Below, in pieces: positions 8,484 to 16,944 of a stretch of 36,810 nucleotides of DNA; the stretch's first letter is position 1; every line of letters starts with the position of its first letter. The notes beneath the pieces were generated by a model. It ran no database searches and was not told where the DNA came from. It saw nothing but the letters and a program-made list of their open reading frames with translations. The position numbers and the translations under genes were made by a program. The stretch spans positions 1 to 36,810 of the forward strand of contig JAKJGY010000025.1 in NCBI GenBank assembly GCA_022704145.1, given 5' to 3'. This stretch comes from Verrucomicrobiota bacterium (GTDB lineage: Bacteria; Verrucomicrobiota; Kiritimatiellia; RFP12; UBA1067).

Positions 8484-9761
8484 TCAGTCGGCGGCGATGC
8501 GGTAGAGGTGCGTCTTGGTGCGCAGGATCAGGGCGTCGCCGTCCACGGCGGGGGAGGCCATGAAGCCGGCGTCAAGACGGTTCTCGGCGAGTTTCTCGAA
8601 GGTGCGGCCGGCGCGGAGCACGGTGGCCTTGCCGGAGCCGCCGAAGCAGTAGATGCGCTCGCCGTCGTGGAGGGGCGAGGCCAGGTAGGCGCCGCCGAGC
8701 ATCTCGCGCCAGACGGTCTGGCCGGTCGCGACGTCGATACAGGTGAGGGCGCCGTGGTCCGCGAGCATGTAGAGCAGGCCGTTGAGGGTCACCGGGGAGG
8801 GGGTGAGGGGCACGTCCTTGCCGGTGACGCGCCAGGCGAGGTGGGTGTCGGTGACGTCGCCTGTGCCGTCGGGGCGCAGCGCCCAGAGTTCGGCGACGCC
8901 GTGGCCGGTGACGGAATAGACGAGGGTGCCGTCTGAGACGGGGCTGACGGCCGGCGTGTGGGCGGTGTTGCGGGTGCGCCAGAGTTCCTTGCCGGTGGCG
9001 GGGTCATAGGCGAAGAGCGCGCTGGAGGCGGGGCTGATGAGCTGTTCGCGGCCGGCCGCGCGGACGACGATCGGGGTGGCGAAGCCTTTGCGGAAATCGC
9101 CGTCGCGCTTAGGCTTGCCGTCGGCGTCGAGGTCTTTCCATACGATGGCGCGGTCGGTGCGCCAGAGGGTCTTGCCGGTGCGGGTGTCGAGGGCGACGAG
9201 ATACTGGACGTCGACGCCGTCGAAGGTGAGGATGAGGCGGTCGGCGTGGAGCACGGCGGAGGAGCCGGGGCCGCGGTAGTGGCGGCAGGGGAGGTCGTCG
9301 CGCGACCAGAGGACGGCGCCGGTGGCGGCGTCGAGGCAGGCGGTGCCGTAGCTGCCGAAGTGGACGAAGACCCGTCCGGGCGCGCAGGCGGGCGAGGGCG
9401 AGGCGTAGCCGTTGACGGCGTTGCCGAGGGGTTCGGGGCGGTCGCAGTGGAAGAGCCGGTTGGAGACGACGAGCGCGCCGGTGCGGGCGTCGACGCCGAA
9501 GACGAAGAAGTCCTGGCCGTTGGTGGTGGCGCTGGTGACCCAGACGCGGCCGTCGCCCACGGCGGGCGTGGACCAGCCGGGGTGGGGGATGGCGGTCTTC
9601 CAGCGCACGTTGCGCGACTCGTCCCACTGGAGGGGGAGGCGGGCGCCGCGTACGGCGCCGTCGCCGGAGGGGCCGCGGAACATGGGCCAAACGTCGGCGG
9701 CGTCTGCGGCGGGCGCGGCGACGAGGGCGAGCAGGGCGAGGAGCGGGAGGGACGTTCTCAT
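8484..9761 (-). CDS. Exported PQQ-like beta-propeller protein
   Basis: A 425-residue protein with a cleavable signal peptide (MRTSLPLLALLALVAAPAADA) and then repeats of the PQQ/BamB propeller type. Clear blade motifs are GVDARTGALVV, ALDTRTGKTLWRTD, AYDPATGKELWRT and CIDVATGQTVWRE. The start WPMFRGPSGDG is typical of PQQ-propeller proteins that are abundant in planctomycetes and their relatives. No quinoprotein catalytic aspartate motif or heme site is evident, so it is probably a periplasmic scaffold or binding protein, not a dehydrogenase. It lies between recN and tadA, 53 and 30 bases from them, possibly co-transcribed. The function is unknown. Confidence 0.85.
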   Translation of the reverse strand: MRTSLPLLALLALVAAPAADAADVWPMFRGPSGDGAVRGARLPLQWDESRNVRWKTAIPHPGWSTPAVGDGRVWVTSATTNGQDFFVFGVDARTGALVVSNRLFHCDRPEPLGNAVNGYASPSPACAPGRVFVHFGSYGTACLDAATGAVLWSRDDLPCRHYRGPGSSAVLHADRLILTFDGVDVQYLVALDTRTGKTLWRTDRAIVWKDLDADGKPKRDGDFRKGFATPIVVRAAGREQLISPASSALFAYDPATGKELWRTRNTAHTPAVSPVSDGTLVYSVTGHGVAELWALRPDGTGDVTDTHLAWRVTGKDVPLTPSPVTLNGLLYMLADHGALTCIDVATGQTVWREMLGGAYLASPLHDGERIYCFGGSGKATVLRAGRTFEKLAENRLDAGFMASPAVDGDALILRTKTHLYRIAAD

Positions 9762-9814
9762 GGGCCAGAAGGATGCCCGAAGCGCGGGCGGGTGTCAAGC
9801 GGGAGGCGCCGCGT

Positions 9815-11485
9815 TCAGCGGACCGAGGCGAGCAGCTCGCGGGCGTGGCTCTCGACGACGGGGGTGAGGCCCTTGCCGCCGAGCATGCGGGCGAGTTCGT
9901 CGATGCGGCCCGGCTCGTCGAGGGCCTCGATGCGCGTGCGCGTGCGGCCCTTGACGACCGCCTTGGTGACGACGTAGTGCTGGTGGCCGTAGACGGCGGA
10001 CTGCGGCAGGTGGGTGATGGCGATGACCTGATGGCCTTGGGCCACGTGCCGGAGTTTCTGGCCGACGGCGCGGCCGACCTCGCCGCCGATGTTGGCGTCG
10101 ATCTCGTCGAAGACCAGCACGGGGATGCTGTCGTGTGCGGCCAGCACGGCCTTGACGGCCAGCATCACGCGGGCGATCTCGCCGCTGGAGGCGATGGCCT
10201 TGAGCGGGCGCATCGGCTCGCCGGGGTTGGGCGCGAAGCCGAAGGTCACGGAGTCGGAGCCGGTGGGGCCGGGGGGCGTGGCGGCGAGGTCGACGGAGAA
10301 GCCGGCCTTGAGGAAGCCGAGGTCGCGGAGTTCGGCGGTGATGGCGCGGGCGAGACGGCCGGCGGCCTGGGCGCGGGCGCGGGTGAGGGCGGCGGCGCGC
10401 TCGCGCACGCGGGCGGTGGCGTCGGCGAGGTCGGCGTTGAGCCGCTCGACCTGTTCGGAGCGGGTGGCGAGGTCATGCAGGCGGGCCTGGTGGCTCGCGA
10501 GGGCGGCGAGGATGGCGGGGACGGTGGGGCCGTATTTGCGTTTGAGGCGCTGGACGAGGCCCATGCGCTCCTCAAGCTGCCGGAGGGTATCGGGGTCGGC
10601 GTCGATCTGGCTGAGGCGGTCGTTGAGGGTGCGGCCGAGTTCCTGGAGCTGGACGGCGGCGCTCTGGACCTCGGCGCGCCAGTCGGCGGCGGCGGGCAGG
10701 AGGCGGGCCAGCTCGGTGAGCTGGGCCTGGGCTTCGGCGAGGCGTTCGAAGGCCGAGGCCTCGCCCTCGGTGAGGGTGTTGGCGACGGAGGTGCCGAGGG
10801 CGAGGATCTGTTCGGCGTGGGCGGCTTGGGCGTGCTGCTGGATGAGGTCGTCGCCGTCGGCGTCGGTCAGGCTGGCGGCCTGGATCTCGTCGACGATGAA
10901 CTGAAGGCGGTCGGCCTCGGCGGCGAGGTCGGCGGTGTCGCCCTGGAGTTCGGCCAGGCGCTGCTCCAGGGCGCGCTGGGCCTGCCAGGCTTCGGCGTAG
11001 GCGTCGAAGGGGGGCGCGCAATGGCCGTAGGCGTCGAGCACGCGGCGCTGGAAGTCGGGGTCAAGGAGCGACTGGTGGTCGTAGGGGCCGTGGATATCGA
11101 CGAGCCGGTCGCCGAGGCGGCGGAGGGTCTGGACGGTGGCGGGGGTGTCGTTGACGAGGCAGCGGCCGCTGCCGGCGGCGGAGACGGAGCGGCGGATGAG
11201 GAGGGCGCCCTCCTCGCAGGGGGGGAGCCCGGCCTCGGCGAGGAGGGCGTCGGCGGCGGCGCAGGCGGGCGGCGCCAGGGCGAAGACAGCCTCGACCCAG
11301 GCTTCAGGGGCGCCCTCGCGGATGGCCGAGCGGTCGGCGCGTTCGCCGAGCACGAGGCCGAGGGCGCCGAGGAGTACGGATTTGCCTGCGCCGGTCTCGC
11401 CGGTGATGATCGTGAGGCCGGGGCCGAAGTCGATGGCGGCCTCTTCAACGATGGCGAGATTTCGGACGGCGAGGTGGGTGAGCAT
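9815..11485 (-). CDS. recN: DNA repair protein RecN
   Basis: A 556-residue SMC-like ATPase of double-strand-break repair. The N-terminal half begins MLTHLAVRNLAIVEEAAIDF with Walker A GETGAGKS (about residues 28-35) and the RecN hallmark GALGLVLGERAD. The middle is a coiled coil rich in Glu, Arg, Ala and Leu (about 170-370). The C-terminal half has the ABC signature region ASSGEIARVMLAVKAVLA and Walker B IPVLVFDEIDANIGGEVG, then QVIAITHLPQSA. Length and order match the family. No SD is visible before the ATG; instead an eight-unit heptamer repeat begins 14 bases upstream of it. Confidence 0.96.
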   Translation of the reverse strand: MLTHLAVRNLAIVEEAAIDFGPGLTIITGETGAGKSVLLGALGLVLGERADRSAIREGAPEAWVEAVFALAPPACAAADALLAEAGLPPCEEGALLIRRSVSAAGSGRCLVNDTPATVQTLRRLGDRLVDIHGPYDHQSLLDPDFQRRVLDAYGHCAPPFDAYAEAWQAQRALEQRLAELQGDTADLAAEADRLQFIVDEIQAASLTDADGDDLIQQHAQAAHAEQILALGTSVANTLTEGEASAFERLAEAQAQLTELARLLPAAADWRAEVQSAAVQLQELGRTLNDRLSQIDADPDTLRQLEERMGLVQRLKRKYGPTVPAILAALASHQARLHDLATRSEQVERLNADLADATARVRERAAALTRARAQAAGRLARAITAELRDLGFLKAGFSVDLAATPPGPTGSDSVTFGFAPNPGEPMRPLKAIASSGEIARVMLAVKAVLAAHDSIPVLVFDEIDANIGGEVGRAVGQKLRHVAQGHQVIAITHLPQSAVYGHQHYVVTKAVVKGRTRTRIEALDEPGRIDELARMLGGKGLTPVVESHARELLASVR

Positions 11486-11498
11486 GGTGAGGGGGGGA

Positions 11499-11554
11499 GT
11501 AAGAAGTAAGAAGTAAGAAGTGAGAAGTGAGAAGTGAGAAGTGAGAGGTGAGAG
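11499..11554. repeat. Tandem heptamer repeat (8 units) upstream of recN
   Basis: Eight direct 7-base units: three GTAAGAA, three GTGAGAA, then two GTGAGAG. They fill most of the 78-base gap between the acyltransferase stop codon and the recN start codon. Because seven is not a multiple of three, every frame would read the same repeating peptide, but no gene uses it. The graded change between unit types suggests slippage and local expansion. Confidence 0.95.
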
Positions 11555-11563
11555 GAAGGGAGG

Positions 11564-13417
11564 TCAGGGGGCGGGGGGGGTGTCGGTGGCTTCGGCGATG
11601 CCGTGGAACTTGAGGTAGGCGTCGGCCACCTCGTTGCCCATGTAGCGGCGGAGGGTCTTGGGGCTGGCCTTGAGCAGGTCCACGACGATCAGGCCGTCCA
11701 CGACCGAGCTGAACTCCGGGTCGACGTTGAAGGAGAGCAGCTTGCCGCCCAGCTTGAGGTACTGGCGCAGGAGCACGGGGATGTCCTTGCCGTCGGGTTC
11801 GATCTCGGAGACGTAGTCTGCGACCTGGTCGATGTCGTTGAGGTACTCCATGTACTCTTTGAGGCACCATTCGGAGTGGCGCGGGGGCTTGGGGGGGAAT
11901 TTCGGTTTGACGAGGTAGGCGATGTCGTCGGCCATGCAGGTCTGGCGCATGGAGGCGAGGATCATGCAGCGCGAGGCCTCGCGGTACTCGTTGGTGATGC
12001 TGACGGGGCCGAAGAGGTTACGGTAGCGCGGGTTGCGGCCGATAAAGGTCGAGATGCCCTTCCAGAGCAGGAAGAGCGAGGCGTAGGCCTTCTGGTATTC
12101 GGCGCGGATGAAGGAGCGGCCGAGTTCGATGGCGGGGGATATTTTGGAGAGGAGCTTCGCGTCGAAGCGGAAGAGCGTGCGCGTGTAGAGGCCGCGGACG
12201 CCGTAGGCTTCGGCGATCTTGTCGGTGAGGCCGAGGCGGTAGGAGCCGACGATCTCCTGGCGGGTGACGTTCCACATGATCAGGTGGGCGTAGTAGCGGT
12301 CGAAGGCGTCGAGGTCGATGTCGTTGCCGGTGCCTTCGCCCACGGCGCGGAAGGTGATCTCGCGCAGGCGGCCGATCTCGCGCAGGCAGAAGGGGATCTG
12401 TGCGGCCTCGGCGACGTAGACCTCGAAATCACCTGCGGCCACGAGCTTGCAGGCGGGGGGGAGGCTGGCGATCTCCTGGGCGAGGGCGGCGGCGGGCACG
12501 GCGGAGATGATCGGCTCCGACGGCAGCATCGGCGGGTGGAGGGAGATGAAGCGGCGGGTGCGGTGGGTCTCGCGCTCGGCCAGCAGGTAGGAGCGGAAGC
12601 GCAGGTACTTGATGAGCTGGACGTCGTCCGTGGAGAAGGGCTCGAGCGCCTTGGTGTTGAGGGGCGAGCCGATGCGGACGCGGATGGTGTGGCCCTTCTT
12701 GTTGGCGAGCTGGCGCGGCAGCAGGGAGGTGCGCAGGCGGGGGTGGATGAGGCCGAGGAGGATGAAGAACAGGGAGTTGCGGCCGGGAAAGAACATCGGC
12801 ACGACGGTCGCGTTGGTCTTGCGGGCGAGGGCCGCGATGCTGGCGCTCCAGGCCGGGTCGCGGACGCGCAGGGTACGGCGGTCGAAGCTGGAGACCTCGC
12901 CGGAGGGGAAGACGATGAGCAGGTGCCCGTCCTTGAGCCAGTTCAGGCTGTCCTTGATGGGGCGCATGTTGACCTTGGCCGAGTTCTTGGAGCCGAAGGG
13001 GTCGACGAAGATGAAGTCCTCGCGCATCTCCGGGATGGCCGCCAGCAGGTAGTTCGCCATGGCCTTCACGTCCGGCCGCACGCGCTTGAGGAGCGAGATC
13101 AGGATGATGCCCTCGATCCCGCCGAAGGGGTGGTTGGAGACGACGATGACGGTGCCCTCTTTAGGGACCTGGGCGAGTTCCTCGTCGGCGAAACGGGTCC
13201 GTACGCCGGTGGCCTGCAGGGCGCGGTCGGCGAAGCGGATCTCGCGGGGCATGCGGAAGGCGCGGGCGTAGATGTCGTCCATGGCGATCAGGCCGGAGAG
13301 ATACTCGAAGGGCCGCTTGATCAGGCGTGCGAGGCCGCGCAGGAGGCGGTTGCGGAGCTTGTGCACCGGCAGCTCAAAGATGCGTGGGACGGGGGGGGTG
13401 TTCGGGTCAGGGGTCAT
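11564..13417 (-). CDS. Two-domain acyltransferase (PlsC-like + OlsB/GNAT-like), OlsF-like aminolipid synthase candidate
   Basis: A 617-residue protein with two acyltransferase halves. The N-terminal half (about 60-290) is PlsC-like: VVSNHPFGGIEG holds the catalytic histidine (His96) with glutamate rather than the usual aspartate as the acidic partner, and FPSGEVSSF is the substrate motif. The C-terminal half (about 305-610) resembles OlsB-type N-acyltransferases of the hemolysin/GNAT group (CLREIGRLREITFRAVGEGTG, then IVGSYRLGL and ELGRSFIRAEYQ). The same fusion is known in OlsF, which makes ornithine lipids by N- and O-acylation. The match is to family architecture; the amino acid used here is unproven. 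It starts 11 bases before the ligase stop codon ends and has GAGG six bases upstream of its ATG, so it is coupled to the ligase gene. Confidence 0.85.
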   Translation of the reverse strand: MTPDPNTPPVPRIFELPVHKLRNRLLRGLARLIKRPFEYLSGLIAMDDIYARAFRMPREIRFADRALQATGVRTRFADEELAQVPKEGTVIVVSNHPFGGIEGIILISLLKRVRPDVKAMANYLLAAIPEMREDFIFVDPFGSKNSAKVNMRPIKDSLNWLKDGHLLIVFPSGEVSSFDRRTLRVRDPAWSASIAALARKTNATVVPMFFPGRNSLFFILLGLIHPRLRTSLLPRQLANKKGHTIRVRIGSPLNTKALEPFSTDDVQLIKYLRFRSYLLAERETHRTRRFISLHPPMLPSEPIISAVPAAALAQEIASLPPACKLVAAGDFEVYVAEAAQIPFCLREIGRLREITFRAVGEGTGNDIDLDAFDRYYAHLIMWNVTRQEIVGSYRLGLTDKIAEAYGVRGLYTRTLFRFDAKLLSKISPAIELGRSFIRAEYQKAYASLFLLWKGISTFIGRNPRYRNLFGPVSITNEYREASRCMILASMRQTCMADDIAYLVKPKFPPKPPRHSEWCLKEYMEYLNDIDQVADYVSEIEPDGKDIPVLLRQYLKLGGKLLSFNVDPEFSSVVDGLIVVDLLKASPKTLRRYMGNEVADAYLKFHGIAEATDTPPAP

Positions 13418-14702
13418 CGGCTACCTCGTGAGGGGGAGGGTGGCGGGCGAGGGACAGCACAAAAGCGAGCGGAAGGCCGAGTCCGCGGACGAGCAGCGGG
13501 TGCCAGATGGCGGTGGCGGCGAAGGCGGCGAGGGCGCCGGCGACGCCGAGGCGGCCGTTCCTGAGGGCGGTGTGGCCGGCGGTGGCGAGCAGGGCGAGGA
13601 AGGCGAGGAGGGCGGGGAGGCCGCAGGACGCGCCCAGCACGAGGTAGAGGTTCTGGATATCCGGCTCGGCCGGGCCGGTGGCGTTGGGGACGTTACCGTA
13701 GAAGGGGCCGATCTGGCGCTGGTAGTTGCCGGGGCCGACGCCCAGCCAGGGGTGCGTGAGGATCAGGCTGGAGGCGGCCTGCCATTCGGGATAGCGCCGG
13801 GTCGGCGCGCCCTGGCTGTCGTAGAGGGCGGCCGACTCGAAATGGCACAGGTCGTTGGCGCGCGGCAGGTGCGGCAGCGCGAAGCCCTGCCAGAGGAGGA
13901 GGGCCGCGGCGACGGGCAGGAAGGTCCGCGCGCCGCGCGTCGCGGCGAGGGCGGCCAGCGTGAGGGCCACGGCCCAGTAGGAGGGGCCGGAGAGGTTGAG
14001 CGCGAGGCCGGCGAGGACGAGCAGCGCGCAGGCGGCGCGGGCGGGCGTGCGGCGCGCGCCGCCCAGGGCGCCCGCGCAGGCCAGCGGCAGGGCCAGGGCC
14101 AGGAAGCCGCCGAGCACGTTGCGGTTGCCGAAGGTCCCGCCGACCAGCAGGGGACTTTGCCAGCCGTCCAGCGCATGCACGATGATGTCGAGGGTCTTGG
14201 GTTCGGCGAACAGGCGGATGGAGCGGTGGCCCTCGGGCGAGGCGTACTGCACGGCGGCGAGCGCCAGCACGGCGGCGGTCACGGCGCCGAGCGCGGTGAG
14301 GAGCGTCCGGGTGCGGACGGGAGGGGGCGCGGAGGCCGGGGCGTCGGACTCGCCTCTCAGGAAGGCGGCGAAGACGGCGGGCCCCGCCAGGAAGTAGGCG
14401 ACGAGCTGGAGCAGCTCTTTGATGGCCTCGCCGCGGTCGGCGGCGACGCACACGGCGGCGGCGGCACAGAGGGTGAAGAGCAGGTGCGTCCAGTGCGGCA
14501 GGACGGTGAGGAGGCTGCGCCAGTTACGGGCGAGCAGGAAGTCGAGGCCCCAGAAGGCTGCGGCGGCGGCCATCAGCACGTCGGCCAGGCCGAGGCGCGG
14601 GCTCTGGAGCAGGGTCCACTGGGTGGGCGCCGCGCACAGGGTGAGCAGCACGCACCAGCGGAACGCCGCGACCAGGCGCGTATGGAGGAGCGGGGGGGTC
14701 AT
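13407..14702 (-). CDS. O-antigen ligase / polymerase family membrane protein
   Basis: A 431-residue protein with about ten or more hydrophobic helices. It has the Wzy_C/WaaL-type periplasmic loop, marked by HPWLGVGPGNYQ (about residues 315-326) just before the last helices, and an earlier GGTFGNRNVLGGFLAL segment typical of this family. Such proteins join polysaccharide or glycan to lipid A or another carrier on the periplasmic side. The start at 14702 overlaps the stop codon of the jelly-roll gene (ATGA). The longer upstream frame is an arginine-rich shadow. It shares the operon with the jelly-roll protein before it and the OlsF-like acyltransferase after it, so an envelope role is likely. 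Ligase versus polymerase cannot be decided from sequence alone. Confidence 0.85.
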   Translation of the reverse strand: MTPPLLHTRLVAAFRWCVLLTLCAAPTQWTLLQSPRLGLADVLMAAAAAFWGLDFLLARNWRSLLTVLPHWTHLLFTLCAAAAVCVAADRGEAIKELLQLVAYFLAGPAVFAAFLRGESDAPASAPPPVRTRTLLTALGAVTAAVLALAAVQYASPEGHRSIRLFAEPKTLDIIVHALDGWQSPLLVGGTFGNRNVLGGFLALALPLACAGALGGARRTPARAACALLVLAGLALNLSGPSYWAVALTLAALAATRGARTFLPVAAALLLWQGFALPHLPRANDLCHFESAALYDSQGAPTRRYPEWQAASSLILTHPWLGVGPGNYQRQIGPFYGNVPNATGPAEPDIQNLYLVLGASCGLPALLAFLALLATAGHTALRNGRLGVAGALAAFAATAIWHPLLVRGLGLPLAFVLSLARHPPPHEVADDP

Positions 14703-15232
14703 CGGCGCGTTCCGGGGGCTTCGATGTCGACGGGCACGAAGCGCTTGTCGGCGCTCAGAAGCACCTGGTCGAGCCGCACGCCGTCCTCGCGGTTGTGGAA
14801 GGTCAGGGTGTGCTTTCCCTGGGTGAGGCGGAGCGGGGGTGTGGTCCGGGAGACCGGATATTTGACCCAGTGCCAGGATTTGTAGGTGGCGTCTTCGCCC
14901 AGGAGGAAGGCCGGCTGGTCGTCCACGCCGACGCGGAACGAGTTGCTGCACTCGCCCTCCCACCAGACGCGGCACCAGAGCGTGTAGGCGGCGTCGGCCG
15001 GGATATCGACGGTGAAGCACGCCTTGCCGGCGTCGAGTTTGGGCGGATTGCCCGCGCCCTCGGGGATCTCGAGGTAGGCGCCCGAGGCGCCGGCGACGCC
15101 GTTGGAGGTGAGGGCCATCGGCGGTTCGAGGAGCTGGGCGGTCTCGGCCTCAACGCAAAGGATGTGGCCGGCGGCGGCGGCGTGCCGCGCGCAGCAGGCG
15201 AGGAGGGCAAGTTTCAGAACGGTCTTGTTCAT
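14699..15232 (-). CDS. Small secreted jelly-roll (carbohydrate-binding-like) protein
   Basis: A 177-residue protein with signal peptide MNKTVLKLALLACCARHAAA and then one beta-rich domain. The stretch CVEAETAQLLEPP, the pattern GAYLEIPEGAG, YTLWCRVWWEG and HTLTFHNREDGVRLDQVLLS match CBM6/CBM35-like and related jelly-roll modules that bind sugars. No catalytic residues are expected. The start at 15232 is supported by a promoter ending six bases upstream; the longer frame upstream is a proline/threonine-rich shadow over the sulfatase gene. Its stop codon overlaps the ligase start. Alone in the protein, the domain may bind surface glycan or help the ligase; that is inference. Confidence 0.82.
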   Translation of the reverse strand: MNKTVLKLALLACCARHAAAAGHILCVEAETAQLLEPPMALTSNGVAGASGAYLEIPEGAGNPPKLDAGKACFTVDIPADAAYTLWCRVWWEGECSNSFRVGVDDQPAFLLGEDATYKSWHWVKYPVSRTTPPLRLTQGKHTLTFHNREDGVRLDQVLLSADKRFVPVDIEAPGTRR

Positions 15233-15238
15233 GGGAGT

Positions 15239-15267
15239 AGTATACGGGTTCGGCGCGGTTTCGGCAA
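15239..15267 (-). promoter_or_regulatory. Promoter of the jelly-roll/ligase/acyltransferase operon, predicted leaderless
   Basis: TTGCCG (15262-15267), a 17-base spacer and TATACT (15239-15244) on the minus strand. Only six bases separate the -10 box from the ATG at 15232 and no SD exists, so transcription should begin at or next to the start codon. Confidence 0.7.
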
Positions 15268-15305
15268 CCGGGGAACACGGCGTTGAAGCGGCCAGAGGGG
15301 CAGGG

Positions 15306-16910
15306 TCAGCGGGCCGGGTCGGACTTGTCCGTGAAGGGCGGCCGTTCGAACGGGGGCGGATCGGCGCAGACGCGCGGGTCGCCGGCGGCCTGCAGGCGCG
15401 CGAGCAGGTCGGCGGCGAGCCGTTGGCGGGTGTCGGCGAAGGCCGGGTCGGCGGCGAGGTTCTTGGTCTGGTCGGGGTCCTGGCGCAGGTCGTACAGCTC
15501 TTCGGCCGGGCGTTTGCCGAAGGCGCGGTCATAGTGGGCGCGCCAGGCGGGGCGGTCGCGGTTGAGCACGAGCCAGGCTTTGGTGGGGCTGGCGTCCATG
15601 TCGGGGAAGGCGTAGCGCGTGTGGTGCTCGAGCTGCTGGGCCGAGAGCGTGTCGGTGGGGCCTGAGGCGGCGTAGGGGGCGCCTGCGGGCCAGCGTTCCG
15701 GCATGAAGTTGCGGACATACAGGAAGTCGCGGGTGTGGAGCGCGCGCATGGGGTAGGGGGTGCCGTCCTCCTGGGCTTCGGCCACATGGCGTTCGCGGCC
15801 GGTGATGGTGGCGGTACGGGCGGGGTCGATCTGCCCGCTCCTGTCCGAGGTCAGCAGCGGGAGGAGCGAGCGGCCGTCCAGCCCGGGAGGGTGGGCGACG
15901 CCGGCGAGGTCGAGGAAGGTGGGGCAGAGGTCGGAGAGGCAGACGAAGTCATCGGCGACGCGGCCCGGCCTGGCGCCGGGCAGGCGCACGACGAGCGGCA
16001 CGGCGGTCCCGTGGGAGTAGAGGTTACATTTGGCGGCGGGCACGCCGGGGAAGCCGTGGTCGCCGCTGGCCACGATGACCGTACGGTCGAGTTCGCCTGC
16101 GGCCTCGAGGCGCTGGAGCAGCGCGCCGAGGCAGGCGTCGACGGCCTGGCACTCGCCGAGGTAGTCGGCCACGTCCTCGCGGACTTCGGGCACGTCGGGC
16201 AGGACTTTCGGGAGGCGGCCCGCGAGGCTGGCGGGGTCGATGCCCCAGTGGCGCAGGCCTGAGCCTTTGACCCATTCGCGGTGTGTGGTGGTGGTGCCGA
16301 AGTAGTAGAGCCAGGGCTGGCCCGGCTGGCGCTCGGCGAGGAAGGCGTCGAAGTTGGCGCGCACCTGGTCCAGGATCTGTTCGCGGGCGGCCTTCACGTC
16401 CAGGCCGCGCGCGAGCCGGCGCTCGGTCTCCTCGGAGAAGTTGTTGGGCGCGCGTCCGGCCTTCTCGAAGGCGTGGCGCTGCTCGCCGAACGGGGCGTCG
16501 GCGGGCGTCCCGGGGCCCCAGACCTTGTAGCTCTTGCCGATGTGGTAGCCGGCGTCGCGCAGCAGCAGCGGGAAGGAGGGGATGGCGCGGTCCCAGACGG
16601 CGCCGCGCAGGATGGCGCCGCGGCCGGTGTTGAAGAAGTGGCGGCCGGAGAAGAGCGAGCTGCGGCAGGGCGTGCAGCTCGGCGCGCTGACGAAGGCGTT
16701 GCGGAAGAGCAGGCCTTCGCGCGCGAGGCGGTCGACGTGAGGGGTGCGGATGACGGAGTTGAGGCCGGGCGTCGGGTCGAGCGCGGCGTAGGCTCCGGCG
16801 TAACGGCCCCAGTCATCGGCGAAGACGAACAGGAGGTTCGGGCGGGCGGGCTGCGCGGCGGCGGCGAGTGTGGCGAGGGCGAGGGCGGCGGCGGAAGGCA
16901 GGGGGCGCAT
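15306..16910 (-). CDS. S1-family sulfatase (arylsulfatase/iduronate-sulfatase type), exported
   Basis: A 534-residue type I sulfatase with an N-terminal signal peptide (MRPLPSAAALALATLAAAA). The formylglycine site is Cys79 in SCTPCRSS (C-x-P-x-R). Metal ligands are in VFADDWGR (Asp32, Asp33) and ASGDHGF. It needs a maturation enzyme to convert Cys79, which is not in the window. It would release sulfate from sulfated sugars in the periplasm or outside. FVCLSDLCPTFLDLAG and the C-terminal EELYDLRQDPDQTKNLA are standard for the family. The start has GAGAGGAG eight bases upstream. It lies 34 bases after the methyltransferase gene. The S1 subfamily and exact substrate are not determined. Confidence 0.93.
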   Translation of the reverse strand: MRPLPSAAALALATLAAAAQPARPNLLFVFADDWGRYAGAYAALDPTPGLNSVIRTPHVDRLAREGLLFRNAFVSAPSCTPCRSSLFSGRHFFNTGRGAILRGAVWDRAIPSFPLLLRDAGYHIGKSYKVWGPGTPADAPFGEQRHAFEKAGRAPNNFSEETERRLARGLDVKAAREQILDQVRANFDAFLAERQPGQPWLYYFGTTTTHREWVKGSGLRHWGIDPASLAGRLPKVLPDVPEVREDVADYLGECQAVDACLGALLQRLEAAGELDRTVIVASGDHGFPGVPAAKCNLYSHGTAVPLVVRLPGARPGRVADDFVCLSDLCPTFLDLAGVAHPPGLDGRSLLPLLTSDRSGQIDPARTATITGRERHVAEAQEDGTPYPMRALHTRDFLYVRNFMPERWPAGAPYAASGPTDTLSAQQLEHHTRYAFPDMDASPTKAWLVLNRDRPAWRAHYDRAFGKRPAEELYDLRQDPDQTKNLAADPAFADTRQRLAADLLARLQAAGDPRVCADPPPFERPPFTDKSDPAR

Positions 16911-16944
16911 GGCGGTTCTCCTCTCGGGCGTGTGAGGCGCGTGA

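Noticed and set aside
11499..11554. Repeat array as a CRISPR
   Set aside because: Units are seven bases with no spacers and no cas genes nearby.
9773..13564. Two long plus-strand frames (578 and 653 residues) opposite recN and the acyltransferase
   Set aside because: Gly/Ala/Glu-rich antisense shadows that GC-rich codon use often creates; no known motif.
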